Shown: positions 24,458 through 33,419, numbered from the stretch's first letter. The stretch: DNA of 64,000 nucleotides from JAVZJR01 sp037447235 (GCA_037447235.1 JBBIHC010000004.1:1-64000); one strand, 5' to 3'. Program-made: numbers and translations. Notes: generated by a model not told the origin, from the sequence alone.

Positions 24458-26548
24458 TTATGCGTTTGCCCCTGCTGCGATTTCGCTCATTTTCTTCTCT
24501 TCAGTTTTCTTTACCTTCCTGAAAACCCCTGCTCCCCTGCTTCCTTCGCGGTAGATGGTTATTCCCTTGCATTTTAGCTTCCAAGCGAGCATATAAGCGT
24601 TTTCAACATCTTCAACGCTTGCTTCCGGCGGCATGTTTATCGTCTTGCTTACCGCCAAATCAGTGTACTTTTGGAAAGCCGCCTGCATCTGTACATGTTC
24701 CTCGGCAGAGACGTCGTATGCTACGACAAAGACCTCTTTCACATCTTTCGGTATCTCGTCCATGTTTTGTATGCTTCCCTCCTCTATTACCTTCTGCATC
24801 AGCTCGGGCGTATAAAGGCCGCGCGTTTTTAGTATGTGCTCAAAGACATCCTCGCTGTAATAGAGTTTCGTTCCGTCCATGACTTCTTTTATGTAGGCAA
24901 GGGCGAATGTCGGCTCTATGCCGCTGGATGTGTTTGCTATCATGGATATCGTCCCCGTGGGCGCTATCGAGGTTATTGTTGCGTTCCGCAGCGCATCGTA
25001 CTTCTTTGCCCATATGCTCTCCTTGAAGCCTGGGAAAGAGCCGCGCGCCCTCCCAAGCTCAACACTCATTTTTCTTCCTTCTTCGGTTATGAATTTCATT
25101 ACCTCATCGGCCACCTCAAGCGACTGCCTGGAGCCGTATCTTATGCCCATCTTATAGAGCATTTTTGCAAACCCCATCACGCCAAGCCCTATCCTGCGGT
25201 TGTATCGTGTTCTTTCCTTTATCTGGGGTATCGGGAATTTGTTCAGGTCTATCACATTGTCAAGGAACTGAACCGCGAGCCTCACGACATACCTTAATCT
25301 TTTCCAGTTTATTTTTTTTCTCCAGTCCCCCCTTGTCCAGTCGAATTCGGCGAATTTTTCAAGGTTTATGCTTCCAAGGTTGCATGATTCGTAATCAGGC
25401 ATCGGCACTTCGCCGCACGGGTTTGTTGAGTAAATCTGGAACTTGGGCGTTTGGTTCTTTGCGTTCATCTCGTCTATAAAAAGCAGGCCCGGTTCAGCGG
25501 ATTTCCAGGCGCTGTACGCTATCAGCTTGAACAGGCTTCTGGCGTTTATCTGCCTCACAGGCTGTTTTGTTCGCGGATTCACAAGGTCAAACTCGCCATT
25601 CTCTTCAACCGCTTTCATGAATTTGTCGGTCGCCGCCACGCTTATGTTGAAGTTTTCGAAGACGCCCTGGGTTTGCTTCATTGTGATGAACTCTTCTATG
25701 TCCGGGTGCCAGACATCCAGTATGCCCATGTTCGCGCCGCGCCGTTTGCCGCCCTGCTTGACAACATCCGTCGCGACATCGAATATCCTCATGAACGATA
25801 TCGGGCCGGAAGCAACGCCCGCCGTGCTTTTCACTATGTCGCCCTTTGGCCTTAATCTGGAAAAGGAGAAGCCGGTGCCGCCGCCGCTTTTATGTATTAT
25901 CGCGGTGTATTTGACCGCATCAAATATGGCGTCTATGTCGTCTTCCACAGGGAGGACAAAGCAGGCGGACAATTGGCCCACGGAAGTGCCGGCGTTCATC
26001 AGTGTTGGCGAATTGGGCAGGAATTCAAAATTCGTCATTATCTCGTAAAAAGCCTGCCCGTACTCCAGGACAAGCTCGTCATCGCCGCCGTAATTTTTTT
26101 CGTTGGATGCTATGAATTTCGCAACGCGCGCAAAGAGCTGGCTCGGTGTTTCCAGAACCCTGCCGTTCTCATCTTTCAGCAGGTATCTCCTTTCCAATAC
26201 TTGTATGGAGTTCAGCGGCAGCTTCAGGTCGTCTTTCACGCCCAGCATCTTCTTTATTTCTCTCTCAACGTTTTTTCTGTGCCTGTAAAGTATGTATGCT
26301 TTCGCAGTTGTCGCGTGCCCCGCCTCTATAAGGGCTTTTTCGACCAAATCCTGTATGTCTTCTACCGTCGGTACGTAATCGTCCTTGAATTTTTCGCTTA
26401 TCATTCTTATTACTATCCCGGTCGTTCGCTCGGCTTCCTTGCGGTCAGTTCCGCCCACTGCCGCAGCAGCCTTGAATATGGCGTTCGTTATTTTTTCTTT
26501 GTCAAAATCAACTATTTTTCCATCCCGTTTTCTGATTTTGCTTATCAT
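24458..26548 (-). CDS. nrdJ: Class II (B12-dependent) ribonucleotide reductase with ATP cone
   Basis: 696 aa from the ATG preceded by AAGGTGGAGAG (an ATG 24 nt upstream is also in frame). The N-terminal ATP cone (KIRKRDGKIVDFDKEKI) is the allosteric site. NPCGE, at about residues 375-379, holds the radical cysteine and catalytic Asn/Glu; the redox cysteines are in SACFVLP and ESCNLGS; PTGTISMIA is present. It reduces ribonucleotides to deoxyribonucleotides using adenosylcobalamin. Many class II enzymes end in a Cys-rich tail that re-reduces the active site; this one ends in a Lys/Ala tail without cysteine. Confidence 0.92.
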   Translation of the reverse strand: MISKIRKRDGKIVDFDKEKITNAIFKAAAAVGGTDRKEAERTTGIVIRMISEKFKDDYVPTVEDIQDLVEKALIEAGHATTAKAYILYRHRKNVEREIKKMLGVKDDLKLPLNSIQVLERRYLLKDENGRVLETPSQLFARVAKFIASNEKNYGGDDELVLEYGQAFYEIMTNFEFLPNSPTLMNAGTSVGQLSACFVLPVEDDIDAIFDAVKYTAIIHKSGGGTGFSFSRLRPKGDIVKSTAGVASGPISFMRIFDVATDVVKQGGKRRGANMGILDVWHPDIEEFITMKQTQGVFENFNISVAATDKFMKAVEENGEFDLVNPRTKQPVRQINARSLFKLIAYSAWKSAEPGLLFIDEMNAKNQTPKFQIYSTNPCGEVPMPDYESCNLGSINLEKFAEFDWTRGDWRKKINWKRLRYVVRLAVQFLDNVIDLNKFPIPQIKERTRYNRRIGLGVMGFAKMLYKMGIRYGSRQSLEVADEVMKFITEEGRKMSVELGRARGSFPGFKESIWAKKYDALRNATITSIAPTGTISMIANTSSGIEPTFALAYIKEVMDGTKLYYSEDVFEHILKTRGLYTPELMQKVIEEGSIQNMDEIPKDVKEVFVVAYDVSAEEHVQMQAAFQKYTDLAVSKTINMPPEASVEDVENAYMLAWKLKCKGITIYREGSRGAGVFRKVKKTEEKKMSEIAAGANA

Positions 26549-26686
26549 CTCTCCACCTTTTGCTTCTTTCATATCCCGCGCATATCTCTTTTAAACAAAA
26601 TATATAAAAAACATTGTAAATTCGTCTGTGAGAGATTTACCTGTTTCTTTATTTTTATACACTCTTTTGCGTTTTCTTGGAACAAA

Positions 26687-26710
26687 GTGAGCGGGCGGCA
26701 ATCCGCTCAC
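26687..26710 (-). terminator. 8-bp hairpin downstream of NYN gene
   Basis: GTGAGCGG and CCGCTCAC form a perfect stem with an 8-nt loop 15 nt beyond the NYN stop, between that gene and the nrdJ promoter. It is probably a 3'-end structure. The rest of the 26573-26724 spacer is AT-rich and holds a TATA-like stretch (about 26597-26607) for nrdJ. Confidence 0.4.
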
Positions 26711-26724
26711 GGCCCGGCGTTCTG

Positions 26725-27195
26725 CTAATTATGGATATGCTCCACTTCGCCCTTTTCTTTGAAAAGTATGACTATGTCTGCGGTATTGCGCAAGGCAGCG
26801 CTGAAAGCAACGTCCGTCGCCACGATTATCGTTTTCTTTCCCTTTGCCTTGGCTTTTATGAGCACAGGCCGGTAGTCCGTGTCTCTTGTCATGAAGGCAA
26901 GGATGTCCACTTTTGGGTCAAGGACGTATTCCATTCCTTCTATCGCCATCGTTACGTCGACATCCCCGGTCGTTATCACCACTTCAAATCCCTGGTTTAC
27001 CATCGCTTCTATGAGTTTGTCCGATGCGTACTGGTCAAGGTAAACCTTTGCGGCGCGAATCCGGCCGTATTTCGCCAGTTCTTTTTTTATTTGTTTCATA
27101 TCCAGGTGAAATGACTTCCGTATGGTATTTGGTCCGTCTACCAAAAGCACAATATTCTCTTTTTTCCTTAATACTTCCTCCAATAATTTAAGCAT
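26725..27195 (-). CDS. NYN-domain (PIN-like) nuclease
   Basis: 156 aa. The NYN fold is a Mg-dependent RNase-like domain. Acidic positions are visible in LLVDGPNTIRK, VYLDQYASD, TTGDVDVTMAIEGM and MTRDTDYRPVL, in the usual order. The family member conserved across Archaea has this size and no other domain; likely role is RNA cleavage or tRNA/rRNA processing, not proven. ATG 27195 follows AGGTGAACGC. It is downstream of tatD on the same strand, 18 nt apart. Confidence 0.85.
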   Translation of the reverse strand: MLKLLEEVLRKKENIVLLVDGPNTIRKSFHLDMKQIKKELAKYGRIRAAKVYLDQYASDKLIEAMVNQGFEVVITTGDVDVTMAIEGMEYVLDPKVDILAFMTRDTDYRPVLIKAKAKGKKTIIVATDVAFSAALRNTADIVILFKEKGEVEHIHN

Positions 27196-27213
27196 GCGTT
27201 CACCTTTGCCATA

Positions 27214-27921
27214 TCATCCTATTGTAAAATTTAAAAATTCCAGCGCATTTCTGGCAGTTTGCGATGCGACAATCTCAAAATCAAGTTTTTTTATCTCTGC
27301 AATGTAGGCTATGGCCTGCCTCACGTCGTCTGGCGTCCTGCCGACATAAGGCGCGTCGGTCTCGACAACAAGGTTTTCCAGAGGTGTTTTGCCTATTATC
27401 TCCCGTCTCTCTTTTGAGTGCAGCGGCGTTATTGATATGAGGCTGTTGTTGCTTATCGCCCGTTCCGCGTCGGCCATCTTCCCTGAAAAAAAGTGAAACA
27501 TCACGCGATTCCCGAAGTTTTTTATTCTGAGCGCGTCTATGACATCCCGCATTGCCTGCCGGGCATGTATGACAAGCGGAAGACGGGTCTCTTCGGCAAG
27601 CTCTATCATCCTGTAAAAGGTTATTTCCTCCCTCTCTATCTCCTTCTTTTCCTTTGCCCAATGATAATCCAAGCCGCATTCCCCTATTGCGTTCGGCTTT
27701 TGTTTTTTTATGTAGTCGATCCATTCGTCAAGCTGAGCCAGGTCGGGCAATTTTATGACGCTCTGCGGGGCGATTCCAAGGCAAAACGGCAGATTTGATT
27801 TTTTTGCCATTTCCGCAGCTTTTATGTTTGATGGATGGGAATAGCCGCAAACCACCGGCAGCACGTCTTTTATGGCATAATGTTTTATCTCTTGTAAGTG
27901 GCAATGGGAATCAACCAGCAT
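27214..27921 (-). CDS. tatD: TatD-family metal-dependent hydrolase
   Basis: 235 aa. VDSHCHLQ at the N-terminus gives the first metal-binding His pair; IGECGLDYHW supplies the Glu, LVIHAR and MFHFFSG further His residues, and VVETDAPYV the final Asp. TatD proteins are TIM-barrel DNases/deacylases linked to DNA repair or D-aminoacyl-tRNA editing. ATG 27921 is preferred over 27927 because the shared TATA box (27945-27953) predicts a leaderless start there. It precedes the NYN gene. Confidence 0.88.
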   Translation of the reverse strand: MLVDSHCHLQEIKHYAIKDVLPVVCGYSHPSNIKAAEMAKKSNLPFCLGIAPQSVIKLPDLAQLDEWIDYIKKQKPNAIGECGLDYHWAKEKKEIEREEITFYRMIELAEETRLPLVIHARQAMRDVIDALRIKNFGNRVMFHFFSGKMADAERAISNNSLISITPLHSKERREIIGKTPLENLVVETDAPYVGRTPDDVRQAIAYIAEIKKLDFEIVASQTARNALEFLNFTIG

Positions 27922-27944
27922 AACCATATTTAAAAAACTAATGT

Positions 27945-27953
27945 TTTAAATAT
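27945..27953. promoter_or_regulatory. Shared TATA element, tatD / eIF5A
   Basis: TTTAAATAT lies about 27 nt from ATG 27921 on the minus strand, so leaderless. On the plus strand it predicts a start near 27975, just before the GAGGTG ribosome-binding site of eIF5A. The near-palindromic box could drive both genes. Confidence 0.45.
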
Positions 27954-27983
27954 CTCACATCTGAATTCAATTGAGGTGTTCTT

Positions 27984-28376
27984 ATGGTGGAGAAAACATT
28001 TGCTAGTGCGAAGGATATAAAGGTAGGCAAATACGTACTGATAGACGAAATACCCTGCAGGGTTGTGGAAGTCGAAACCTCAAAAACAGGCAAGCACGGC
28101 GCCGGCAAAATGAGAATAACCGGCATAGGAATATTCGAGGGGCAGAAAAAGGTCCTTCTTACGCCGGCAGATGCTGATGTCGAGGTCCCGATAATAGAAA
28201 GAAAGACAGTGCAGATAATGTCGGTCAGCGGGAAGAGCGCACAGGTCATGGACACGCAGACTTACGAGATTTACGATATGGAAATACCGGATGAACTCCT
28301 GCAGAGCGCGGTGGCCGGAAAGGAGGTTGAGATCATAGGTTCCATGGGAAAAAGAAAGATGGAGCGCGTCAGGTAA
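27984..28376 (+). CDS. eif5A: Translation factor aIF5A
   Basis: 130 aa, standard length. The N-terminal SH3-like domain carries the hypusination loop TSKTGKHGAGK with target Lys37; the C-terminal OB domain follows. The factor helps the ribosome through stalling peptide bonds and termination and needs deoxyhypusine, whose synthase is encoded at 8473-9504. GAGGTGTTCTT precedes the start. It heads a five-gene run with S24e, S27ae, a CPBP protease and Kae1. Confidence 0.96.
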   Translation: MVEKTFASAKDIKVGKYVLIDEIPCRVVEVETSKTGKHGAGKMRITGIGIFEGQKKVLLTPADADVEVPIIERKTVQIMSVSGKSAQVMDTQTYEIYDMEIPDELLQSAVAGKEVEIIGSMGKRKMERVR

Positions 28377-28386
28377 CGGTGATTTT

Positions 28387-28713
28387 ATGGATATTGATAT
28401 AATCTCAAAAAAAGAAAACAAGCTGCTTGGCAGAATCGAGATTGGCGCGGCAGTGAGCTACGAGGGGGTCATGCCGAGCAGGAAAGAGATAAAGGAAGCG
28501 GTATGCACCAAGCTGGGCTTTAATCCGGAGAATGCGGCCATAAGGCAGATAGATACGAAATTCGCCCTGAAGAAAGCCGGCGTGCTGGTTCATGCTTACC
28601 AGTCAAAAGACAAGATGATGAGAACAGAGCCGCAGCATATCCTGGTGCGAGAGGGCGTCGCAGAAAGGAAGAAAAAGGAAAAGAAGAAAGCTGCGCCGGC
28701 AGCTAAGAAATAA
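28387..28713 (+). CDS. rps24e: Ribosomal protein S24e
   Basis: 108 aa. MDIDIISKKENKLLGR and VSYEGVMPSRKEIKEAV, followed by the basic tail KKKEKKKAAPAAKK, match archaeal S24e of the small subunit. GGTGATTTT precedes ATG, the clearest example of this genome's ribosome-binding site. The gene order S24e-S27ae-Kae1 is widely conserved in Archaea. Confidence 0.95.
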   Translation: MDIDIISKKENKLLGRIEIGAAVSYEGVMPSRKEIKEAVCTKLGFNPENAAIRQIDTKFALKKAGVLVHAYQSKDKMMRTEPQHILVREGVAERKKKEKKKAAPAAKK

Positions 28714-28729
28714 ATCGGGGTGAATGATG

Positions 28730-28897
28730 ATGGCTGAGGAGAAGAAAAAGGAGGCAAAACCTGCCAAACCAAAAGAAAAAAAGATAAAGCCCTATGCTCC
28801 AAAAAAAGCCTGTCCAAAGTGCGGCGCCGGGGTTCATCTTGCCGAGCACAAGAACAGGCTTTCCTGCGGCAAGTGCGGCTATTTTGAGAAAAAATGA
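28730..28897 (+). CDS. rps27ae: Ribosomal protein S27ae
   Basis: 55 aa from ATG 28730; two further in-frame ATGs lie directly upstream (28724, 28727). A Lys-rich N-terminus is followed by the zinc ribbon CPKCGAG...LSCGKCGYFEKK. It is the archaeal counterpart of the ribosomal half of ubiquitin-S27a, without ubiquitin. CGGGGTGA precedes it. Its stop overlaps the next gene's ATG by 4 nt. Too short for common ORF cut-offs but clearly real from sequence and gene order. Confidence 0.95.
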   Translation: MAEEKKKEAKPAKPKEKKIKPYAPKKACPKCGAGVHLAEHKNRLSCGKCGYFEKK

Positions 28898-29520
28898 TTA
28901 TGTCAAAAAATCTTTTTCTTCAGTGTTTTTTTCTTTCCGTAATTCTTTTCTTAATCCTGTTCTTGCTTGACAGGGGGAGCTATCTTTACGAGCTTTTTGT
29001 CCACTCCTCTTTTTTGGCTGCGGCCCTTTTTCTTTTGTGGGACGAAAACGGCGGGCTTGGTGGGTTTCTTAAAAAAATAGGAGTTCCGCCAGCGAATTGG
29101 CTTCAGGCGGCCGCCTACTCGGTAATGGGCCTTGCCGCCATAATCTCGCTTATGCTCGTTCTTTCCATTTTGCTTTCCTACATCAATTATGCCGACAATG
29201 AAAAAGTTTTTGAAAAACTGGGGGAAGTGCCCTTATGGATACTGCCGTTTGCCGTAATCGTTGCCCCGTTTACAGAAGAGATGCTTTTCAGGGGCGCGCT
29301 CGTCCCCCAGATAGGCATAATCGGCTCCAGCGTGCTTTTTGGAGCGCTGCATGTTTTTTACGGTTCGGTGATGGAGGTTGTTGGCACGATGCTGGTGGGC
29401 ATCGTGCTGGCGTTTGTATTTAAACGGACCGGCAGCGTCGTGCCCTGCATTTTTGCCCATTTCGTGTTCAATTTGCTGACCATAGTTGCCGTGTTTTACA
29501 GCGGAGGCGCCATTTTATGA
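28894..29520 (+). CDS. CPBP-family intramembrane metalloprotease
   Basis: 208 aa with about six membrane helices. PFTEEMLFRGAL is the EExxxR motif, LFGALHVFYG and CIFAHFVFNLL supply the conserved His and HxxxN, together forming the intramembrane glutamic/metal protease site of the Rce1/CAAX (CPBP) family. Substrate unknown. It is tightly embedded: 4-nt overlap with S27ae upstream and 4-nt overlap with Kae1 downstream. ATG 28900 is an alternative start. Confidence 0.85.
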   Translation: MIMSKNLFLQCFFLSVILFLILFLLDRGSYLYELFVHSSFLAAALFLLWDENGGLGGFLKKIGVPPANWLQAAAYSVMGLAAIISLMLVLSILLSYINYADNEKVFEKLGEVPLWILPFAVIVAPFTEEMLFRGALVPQIGIIGSSVLFGALHVFYGSVMEVVGTMLVGIVLAFVFKRTGSVVPCIFAHFVFNLLTIVAVFYSGGAIL

Positions 29521-30488
29521 AAACCCTTGGGATAGAATGCACTGCACACACGCTTGGAATCGGCATATATGACAGTGAAAGCGGTATCGTGGCGAACGAG
29601 ATCGATGCATTCAGGCCGATGCTCGCCAGGGGAATGCTTCCCCGCGAGCTTGCCGACCACCACGCGGCAGTTTTCAAAGATGTGCTTGACGCGGCATTGC
29701 TTAAAGCCGGATACTATCTGTCAGATATCGACTTGTTTGCTTTTTCCCAGGGGCCAGGGATAGGGGCGCCGCTTGCAGTCGGATGCACAGCGGCAAAGTT
29801 TTTGGCTCTGAAATACGATAAGCCGCTTGTTGGCGTCAATCATTGCCATGCGCACGTTGAGATAGCAAGCAAGGTTTCCGGTTTCAGGGACCCGCTTTTC
29901 CTTTATCTCTCCGGCGGAAACAGCCAGATACTGGTAAAGGAAAGGGGAGGTTACCATGTTCTTGGCGAGACGCTTGACATCGGCCTTGGAAACCTTTTCG
30001 ACTCCTTTGCGCGCTCAATCGGCCTTCAGGGCCACGGCTCTGTCCTTGAAAAATTTGCCGATTGGGGAAAGTACATTGAACTTCCATACAGCGTAAAGGG
30101 GATGAACCTGGTTTTTTCCGGCCTGCTTACGCACGCGCAAAAAGCCGCGACCCATCACGACAAAAAGGACGTCGCCTATTCTTTGATGGAAACTTCCTTC
30201 GCAATGACCTGCGAGGCAACCGAGAGGGCGCTTTTCCTTGCGCGCAAAAAGCAGCTTCTTGTTTGCGGCGGGGTTGCGCAAAACCGCAGATTGCAAAAAA
30301 TGCTCAGTTTGATGTGCGCAGAGGACGGCGTAAAATTCTCCGTGGCACCAGACGAATTTAACAGGGACAATGGGGCGATGATCGCTTATACCGGGCATGT
30401 CATGCGAAAATATGCCGTAAAAACAAAAGAAAAGATAAGGGCTGTTGCTCCGCGGCCTAATTTCAGGATAGACCAGGTAATCCTCTAA
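29517..30488 (+). CDS. kae1: tRNA threonylcarbamoyltransferase Kae1/TsaD
   Basis: 323 aa. Kae1 is the catalytic subunit of the KEOPS complex that makes t6A37 on ANN-decoding tRNAs such as the tRNA-Thr(UGU) encoded in this window. The metal-binding HCHAH motif is at residues 109-113; LYLSGGNSQ, LGETLDIGLGNLFDSFAR and CGGVAQNRRL belong to the ASKHA ATPase core. In many Archaea Kae1 is fused to the kinase Bud32; here it is not. Overlaps the CPBP gene by 4 nt. Confidence 0.96.
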   Translation: MKTLGIECTAHTLGIGIYDSESGIVANEIDAFRPMLARGMLPRELADHHAAVFKDVLDAALLKAGYYLSDIDLFAFSQGPGIGAPLAVGCTAAKFLALKYDKPLVGVNHCHAHVEIASKVSGFRDPLFLYLSGGNSQILVKERGGYHVLGETLDIGLGNLFDSFARSIGLQGHGSVLEKFADWGKYIELPYSVKGMNLVFSGLLTHAQKAATHHDKKDVAYSLMETSFAMTCEATERALFLARKKQLLVCGGVAQNRRLQKMLSLMCAEDGVKFSVAPDEFNRDNGAMIAYTGHVMRKYAVKTKEKIRAVAPRPNFRIDQVIL

Positions 30489-30497
30489 AGCGGTTCG

Positions 30498-31139
30498 TCA
30501 GTCGCCCAGAATTTTCTTTATCTGCATAACCGCGACATCTTCAGGATAACCCCCCACGTACTCGCCCTTCCCGCTGTTTATTACTGTCTTTGGCACTCCG
30601 ACGACCCGGTATTTTGCCGCTATGTCCGGGAATTCCATCGCCTCGTATACATAGCCAAGGACCTTGCTGCTCCCTATGGCAAGCTTAAGCGCGATGTAGG
30701 CGGAGGTTGGGCAGTGCGGGCAGGTCGGGGTAACAAAAACCTCGAGTTTCGTGGGTTCGTTTTTTCTTTCAAAATAGGCGCTCGCGCCGGCGTTTATTCC
30801 GACAGCCCCGCCAGCCACCCTGAGAACCTCTATGAATGCGGTAAACTCGTATCCGGAAGGTATGCCATAATACCTGGGGTCGCCCCTCACGTTTTCGCCG
30901 CGTATCAGTATCACCGGCGCGTTTTCCACATTGAGGCTTCTTGCCAATTCCTGCTCTTTATCAAAATCGTGCGTCTCAAGGCTTATCCTTTTGGACAGGG
31001 AAGCAAGTTCCCGCAGCAGCTCCCTTATGTTGTTGCTCATCTGGGTCTGCCTGTCAAAATAGACAAGCTTTACATCTTTTTTCAGGCTTTTCAGGTGCTC
31101 CTCTATTTCCTTTTTCGTATTGTCGTCCAACAATCCCAT
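30498..31139 (-). CDS. PDO-like protein disulfide oxidoreductase, one active site lost
   Basis: 213 aa from the ATG preceded by GGGTGAAATT. It is two tandem thioredoxin folds as in archaeal protein disulfide oxidoreductase. The C-terminal unit has FVTPTCPHCPTSA (CPHC site) and a cis-proline loop VVGVPKTVI. In the N-terminal unit the expected CxxC position reads YFDRQTQMSNN, without cysteine, so only one redox site remains, as in the Grx-like subgroup. It would form or shuffle disulfides in cytosolic or exported proteins. Downstream of purC. Confidence 0.85.
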   Translation of the reverse strand: MGLLDDNTKKEIEEHLKSLKKDVKLVYFDRQTQMSNNIRELLRELASLSKRISLETHDFDKEQELARSLNVENAPVILIRGENVRGDPRYYGIPSGYEFTAFIEVLRVAGGAVGINAGASAYFERKNEPTKLEVFVTPTCPHCPTSAYIALKLAIGSSKVLGYVYEAMEFPDIAAKYRVVGVPKTVINSGKGEYVGGYPEDVAVMQIKKILGD

Positions 31140-31160
31140 AATTTCACCCGCTTTACTCAC

Positions 31161-32045
31161 TTACAGGTCTTTAACATCTTCTATTGCGCTTTTGCCAGTG
31201 AGCATCTCGTACGTCCGCAGATAAAGCCCTGATGTTTTTTTGACTACCTCATTCGGCAATTCTGGCGGCGGCGGATTTTTGTTCCAGCCGGTGCTTTCAA
31301 GGAAATCGCGGACATACTGCTTGTCCATGCTTGCGAGATTCCCTTTTTCGTATTCTTCTTTGAGCCAATACCTGCTGGAGTCCGGCGTCATCAGTTCGTC
31401 TATCAGTATTATCTCGTTGTCCAGAACCCCGAATTCAAACTTCGTGTCCGCCAAAACCAACCCTTTCTTTATTGCGTAATCGTGCCCGTATTTGTAAAGC
31501 GCGATTGAGTAGTTTCTTATTTTTTCCGCGGTTTTTTCACCCAAAAGTTCCACGGCTTTTTCGTATTCGATATTTTCATCGTGGCCCACATCGGCTTTTG
31601 TGGACGGCGTGAACAACGGCTCTTTAAGCCGGTCGCCGTTTTTTAGCCCTTCTTCAAGCTCTATGCCGCAAACGCTTTGCCGCTGCCGGTATTCTTTCCA
31701 CGCGCTTCCGGTTATGTATCCGCGGACGACGCATTCTACCTTTAGCGGCTTTGCCGCCCTTACCACCATGCTTCTTCCCTTCAGGTAAGGCGGAAGGCCG
31801 CCCGGCAGCTTCGCTGTGATGAAATGGTTTTTTACCAGGCCGGTTGTTTTTTCAAACCAGAATTTTGACAGCATGTTAAGCACTATGCCTTTGTAGGGGA
31901 TGCCTTCGTTAAACACCACATCAAAGGCGCTCAGCCGGTCCGTTGCCACCATAAGAAGTTTGTCATCGTTTAGCCTGTAAGTCTCGCGAACCTTCCCTTT
32001 TCTTACGAGATGCAACTGAAGGCTGGTCGTCATTACGACTTCCAT
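31161..32045 (-). CDS. purC: SAICAR synthetase (PurC)
   Basis: 294 aa. It ligates aspartate to CAIR with ATP in purine biosynthesis. RKGKVRETYRL, MVATDRLSAFDVVF, VECVVRGYITGSAWKEY, and LADTKFEFG with IDELMTPDSSRYW are the ATP/aspartate-site motifs. AAGGTGGCAGA precedes ATG. No other pur gene is near; it sits between dnaG and the disulfide oxidoreductase on the minus strand. The 20-nt gap to the PDO-like gene suggests one transcript. Confidence 0.95.
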   Translation of the reverse strand: MEVVMTTSLQLHLVRKGKVRETYRLNDDKLLMVATDRLSAFDVVFNEGIPYKGIVLNMLSKFWFEKTTGLVKNHFITAKLPGGLPPYLKGRSMVVRAAKPLKVECVVRGYITGSAWKEYRQRQSVCGIELEEGLKNGDRLKEPLFTPSTKADVGHDENIEYEKAVELLGEKTAEKIRNYSIALYKYGHDYAIKKGLVLADTKFEFGVLDNEIILIDELMTPDSSRYWLKEEYEKGNLASMDKQYVRDFLESTGWNKNPPPPELPNEVVKKTSGLYLRTYEMLTGKSAIEDVKDL

Positions 32046-32060
32046 TCTGCCACCTTTTTG

Positions 32061-33419
32061 TCAGGATTTCGTTATTATCTGTATTTCTTCCGGGACCTTG
32101 TTGACATTGCCGATTTTTATTCCGACAAGGGTCTTTACTCCCTGTTTTGCAGCCAGGTCAACAAGCCGCTGCGTTATTATGCCGTCAAATACCATCGTGT
32201 GGACATCCCTCAGTTCGTTAAGTTTTTTTATGACATCCCGGACCGGCACCTCGGCTATCAACTGGTTGGATGCATTGTACATCTTTGCGTTGAGGGTATT
32301 CCCCAGTTTCTCAAGTTCGGCAAGCAGGGCTTCTTTTGTCGGTATGATGATTTCCCTCGGTCCCTCCGGGCGAGGCGCCAGGAAGGGGCGTTCCGGAGGG
32401 GTCGCAAGATGCGGCACTTCCCTTCTCTTCTCAAATTTTTGCGCCGGCTTTGCCGCTTCTCTCGGCTCTTCTTCCCGTTGCGGCATCCTTTCCTCGGCTT
32501 TGCCCTGCGGCTCCTGCTCTTCGTACATCGGGAAAGGCTTTGGCTCTTCCTGATGCATCTCCTTTCTTCGCCGCGCCATCTTTGCGGCGCCTTCCGCCGT
32601 CCCCTGTTCAAAAGGCACCTTGTTCCTTATGCATTTTATCAGCTCCTTCCTTGTCAGTTCCTCAACTTCAAGGCCGGTCGGAGCCCTTGCGATAAAGTCG
32701 ATTTCCACGCCCCCCTGTATGAGCTCGTTCAGTATTATGTCGCCGCCGCGGTCGCCGTCAAGGAATATCGTTACCTCCTTTCTTCTGGAGAGCTCCACTA
32801 TGGTCTTCGGCACTTTCGCGCCCTGCAGCGCTATGACGTTTGTTATGTCGTTTCTTAGCAGGTTGACTACATCGGCCCTTCCCTCAACCAATATGAGCTC
32901 GTTTGTTTTGTCTATGCCAGGCCCTGCCGGCAATCTTTCCGGCCCGTATTCCACTATCTCGGCTGTTTTTATCTCCTCCCTTATCATCTCGGTTATCTCC
33001 TTGCTTTCCGGTATCTCGGTCATTATCAGGTTTTTCAGCAGGTTCTTTGCGCGGCCGATCAGCGCCTTTCTTTTCAGGCTTCTCGTGTCCTCCACCTTTG
33101 TCACATCAAATTTGGCCTCGCACGGCCCCACGCGGTCCACGGTTTCGAGTGCGGCGGCTATTATGCACGTCTCCACCATGTCAAGGCTGCTCGGAATTTT
33201 TATTATTCCGACCGTCTTTCCGCCCTGCGGCCTTAGCTCAACCTCTATTCTCCCTATCCTGCCGTTTTTCTGAAGGTCCCGCAGGTCAAGCTCGTCCCCG
33301 AGCAACCCCTCAGTTTGCCCGAATATCGCACCAACGACATCCGGCTTGTCTACAAGCCCGTCCACCTCTACATTGGTGTAAACCAGATATTTTACCGTAT
33401 CTATGTATGTTTTAGCCAT
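32061..33419 (-). CDS. dnaG: Archaeal DnaG (TOPRIM primase-like, exosome subunit)
   Basis: 452 aa from ATG 33419 (GAAGGTGAG upstream). The TOPRIM core shows LILVEGRADVVNLL and IFLDGDRGGD, the Glu and DxD metal ligands. The N-terminal MAKTYIDTVKYLVYTN and the Pro/Glu-rich linker before the C-terminal domain are typical of archaeal DnaG, which acts with the RNA exosome and may prime in vitro. Its start overlaps the upstream small TOPRIM gene by 8 nt, so the two are coupled. Confidence 0.95.
   Translation of the reverse strand: MAKTYIDTVKYLVYTNVEVDGLVDKPDVVGAIFGQTEGLLGDELDLRDLQKNGRIGRIEVELRPQGGKTVGIIKIPSSLDMVETCIIAAALETVDRVGPCEAKFDVTKVEDTRSLKRKALIGRAKNLLKNLIMTEIPESKEITEMIREEIKTAEIVEYGPERLPAGPGIDKTNELILVEGRADVVNLLRNDITNVIALQGAKVPKTIVELSRRKEVTIFLDGDRGGDIILNELIQGGVEIDFIARAPTGLEVEELTRKELIKCIRNKVPFEQGTAEGAAKMARRRKEMHQEEPKPFPMYEEQEPQGKAEERMPQREEEPREAAKPAQKFEKRREVPHLATPPERPFLAPRPEGPREIIIPTKEALLAELEKLGNTLNAKMYNASNQLIAEVPVRDVIKKLNELRDVHTMVFDGIITQRLVDLAAKQGVKTLVGIKIGNVNKVPEEIQIITKS

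Noticed and set aside
26573..26724. Possible small gene between NYN and nrdJ
   Set aside because: No frame with a ribosome-binding site; the space is accounted for by a hairpin and the nrdJ promoter.
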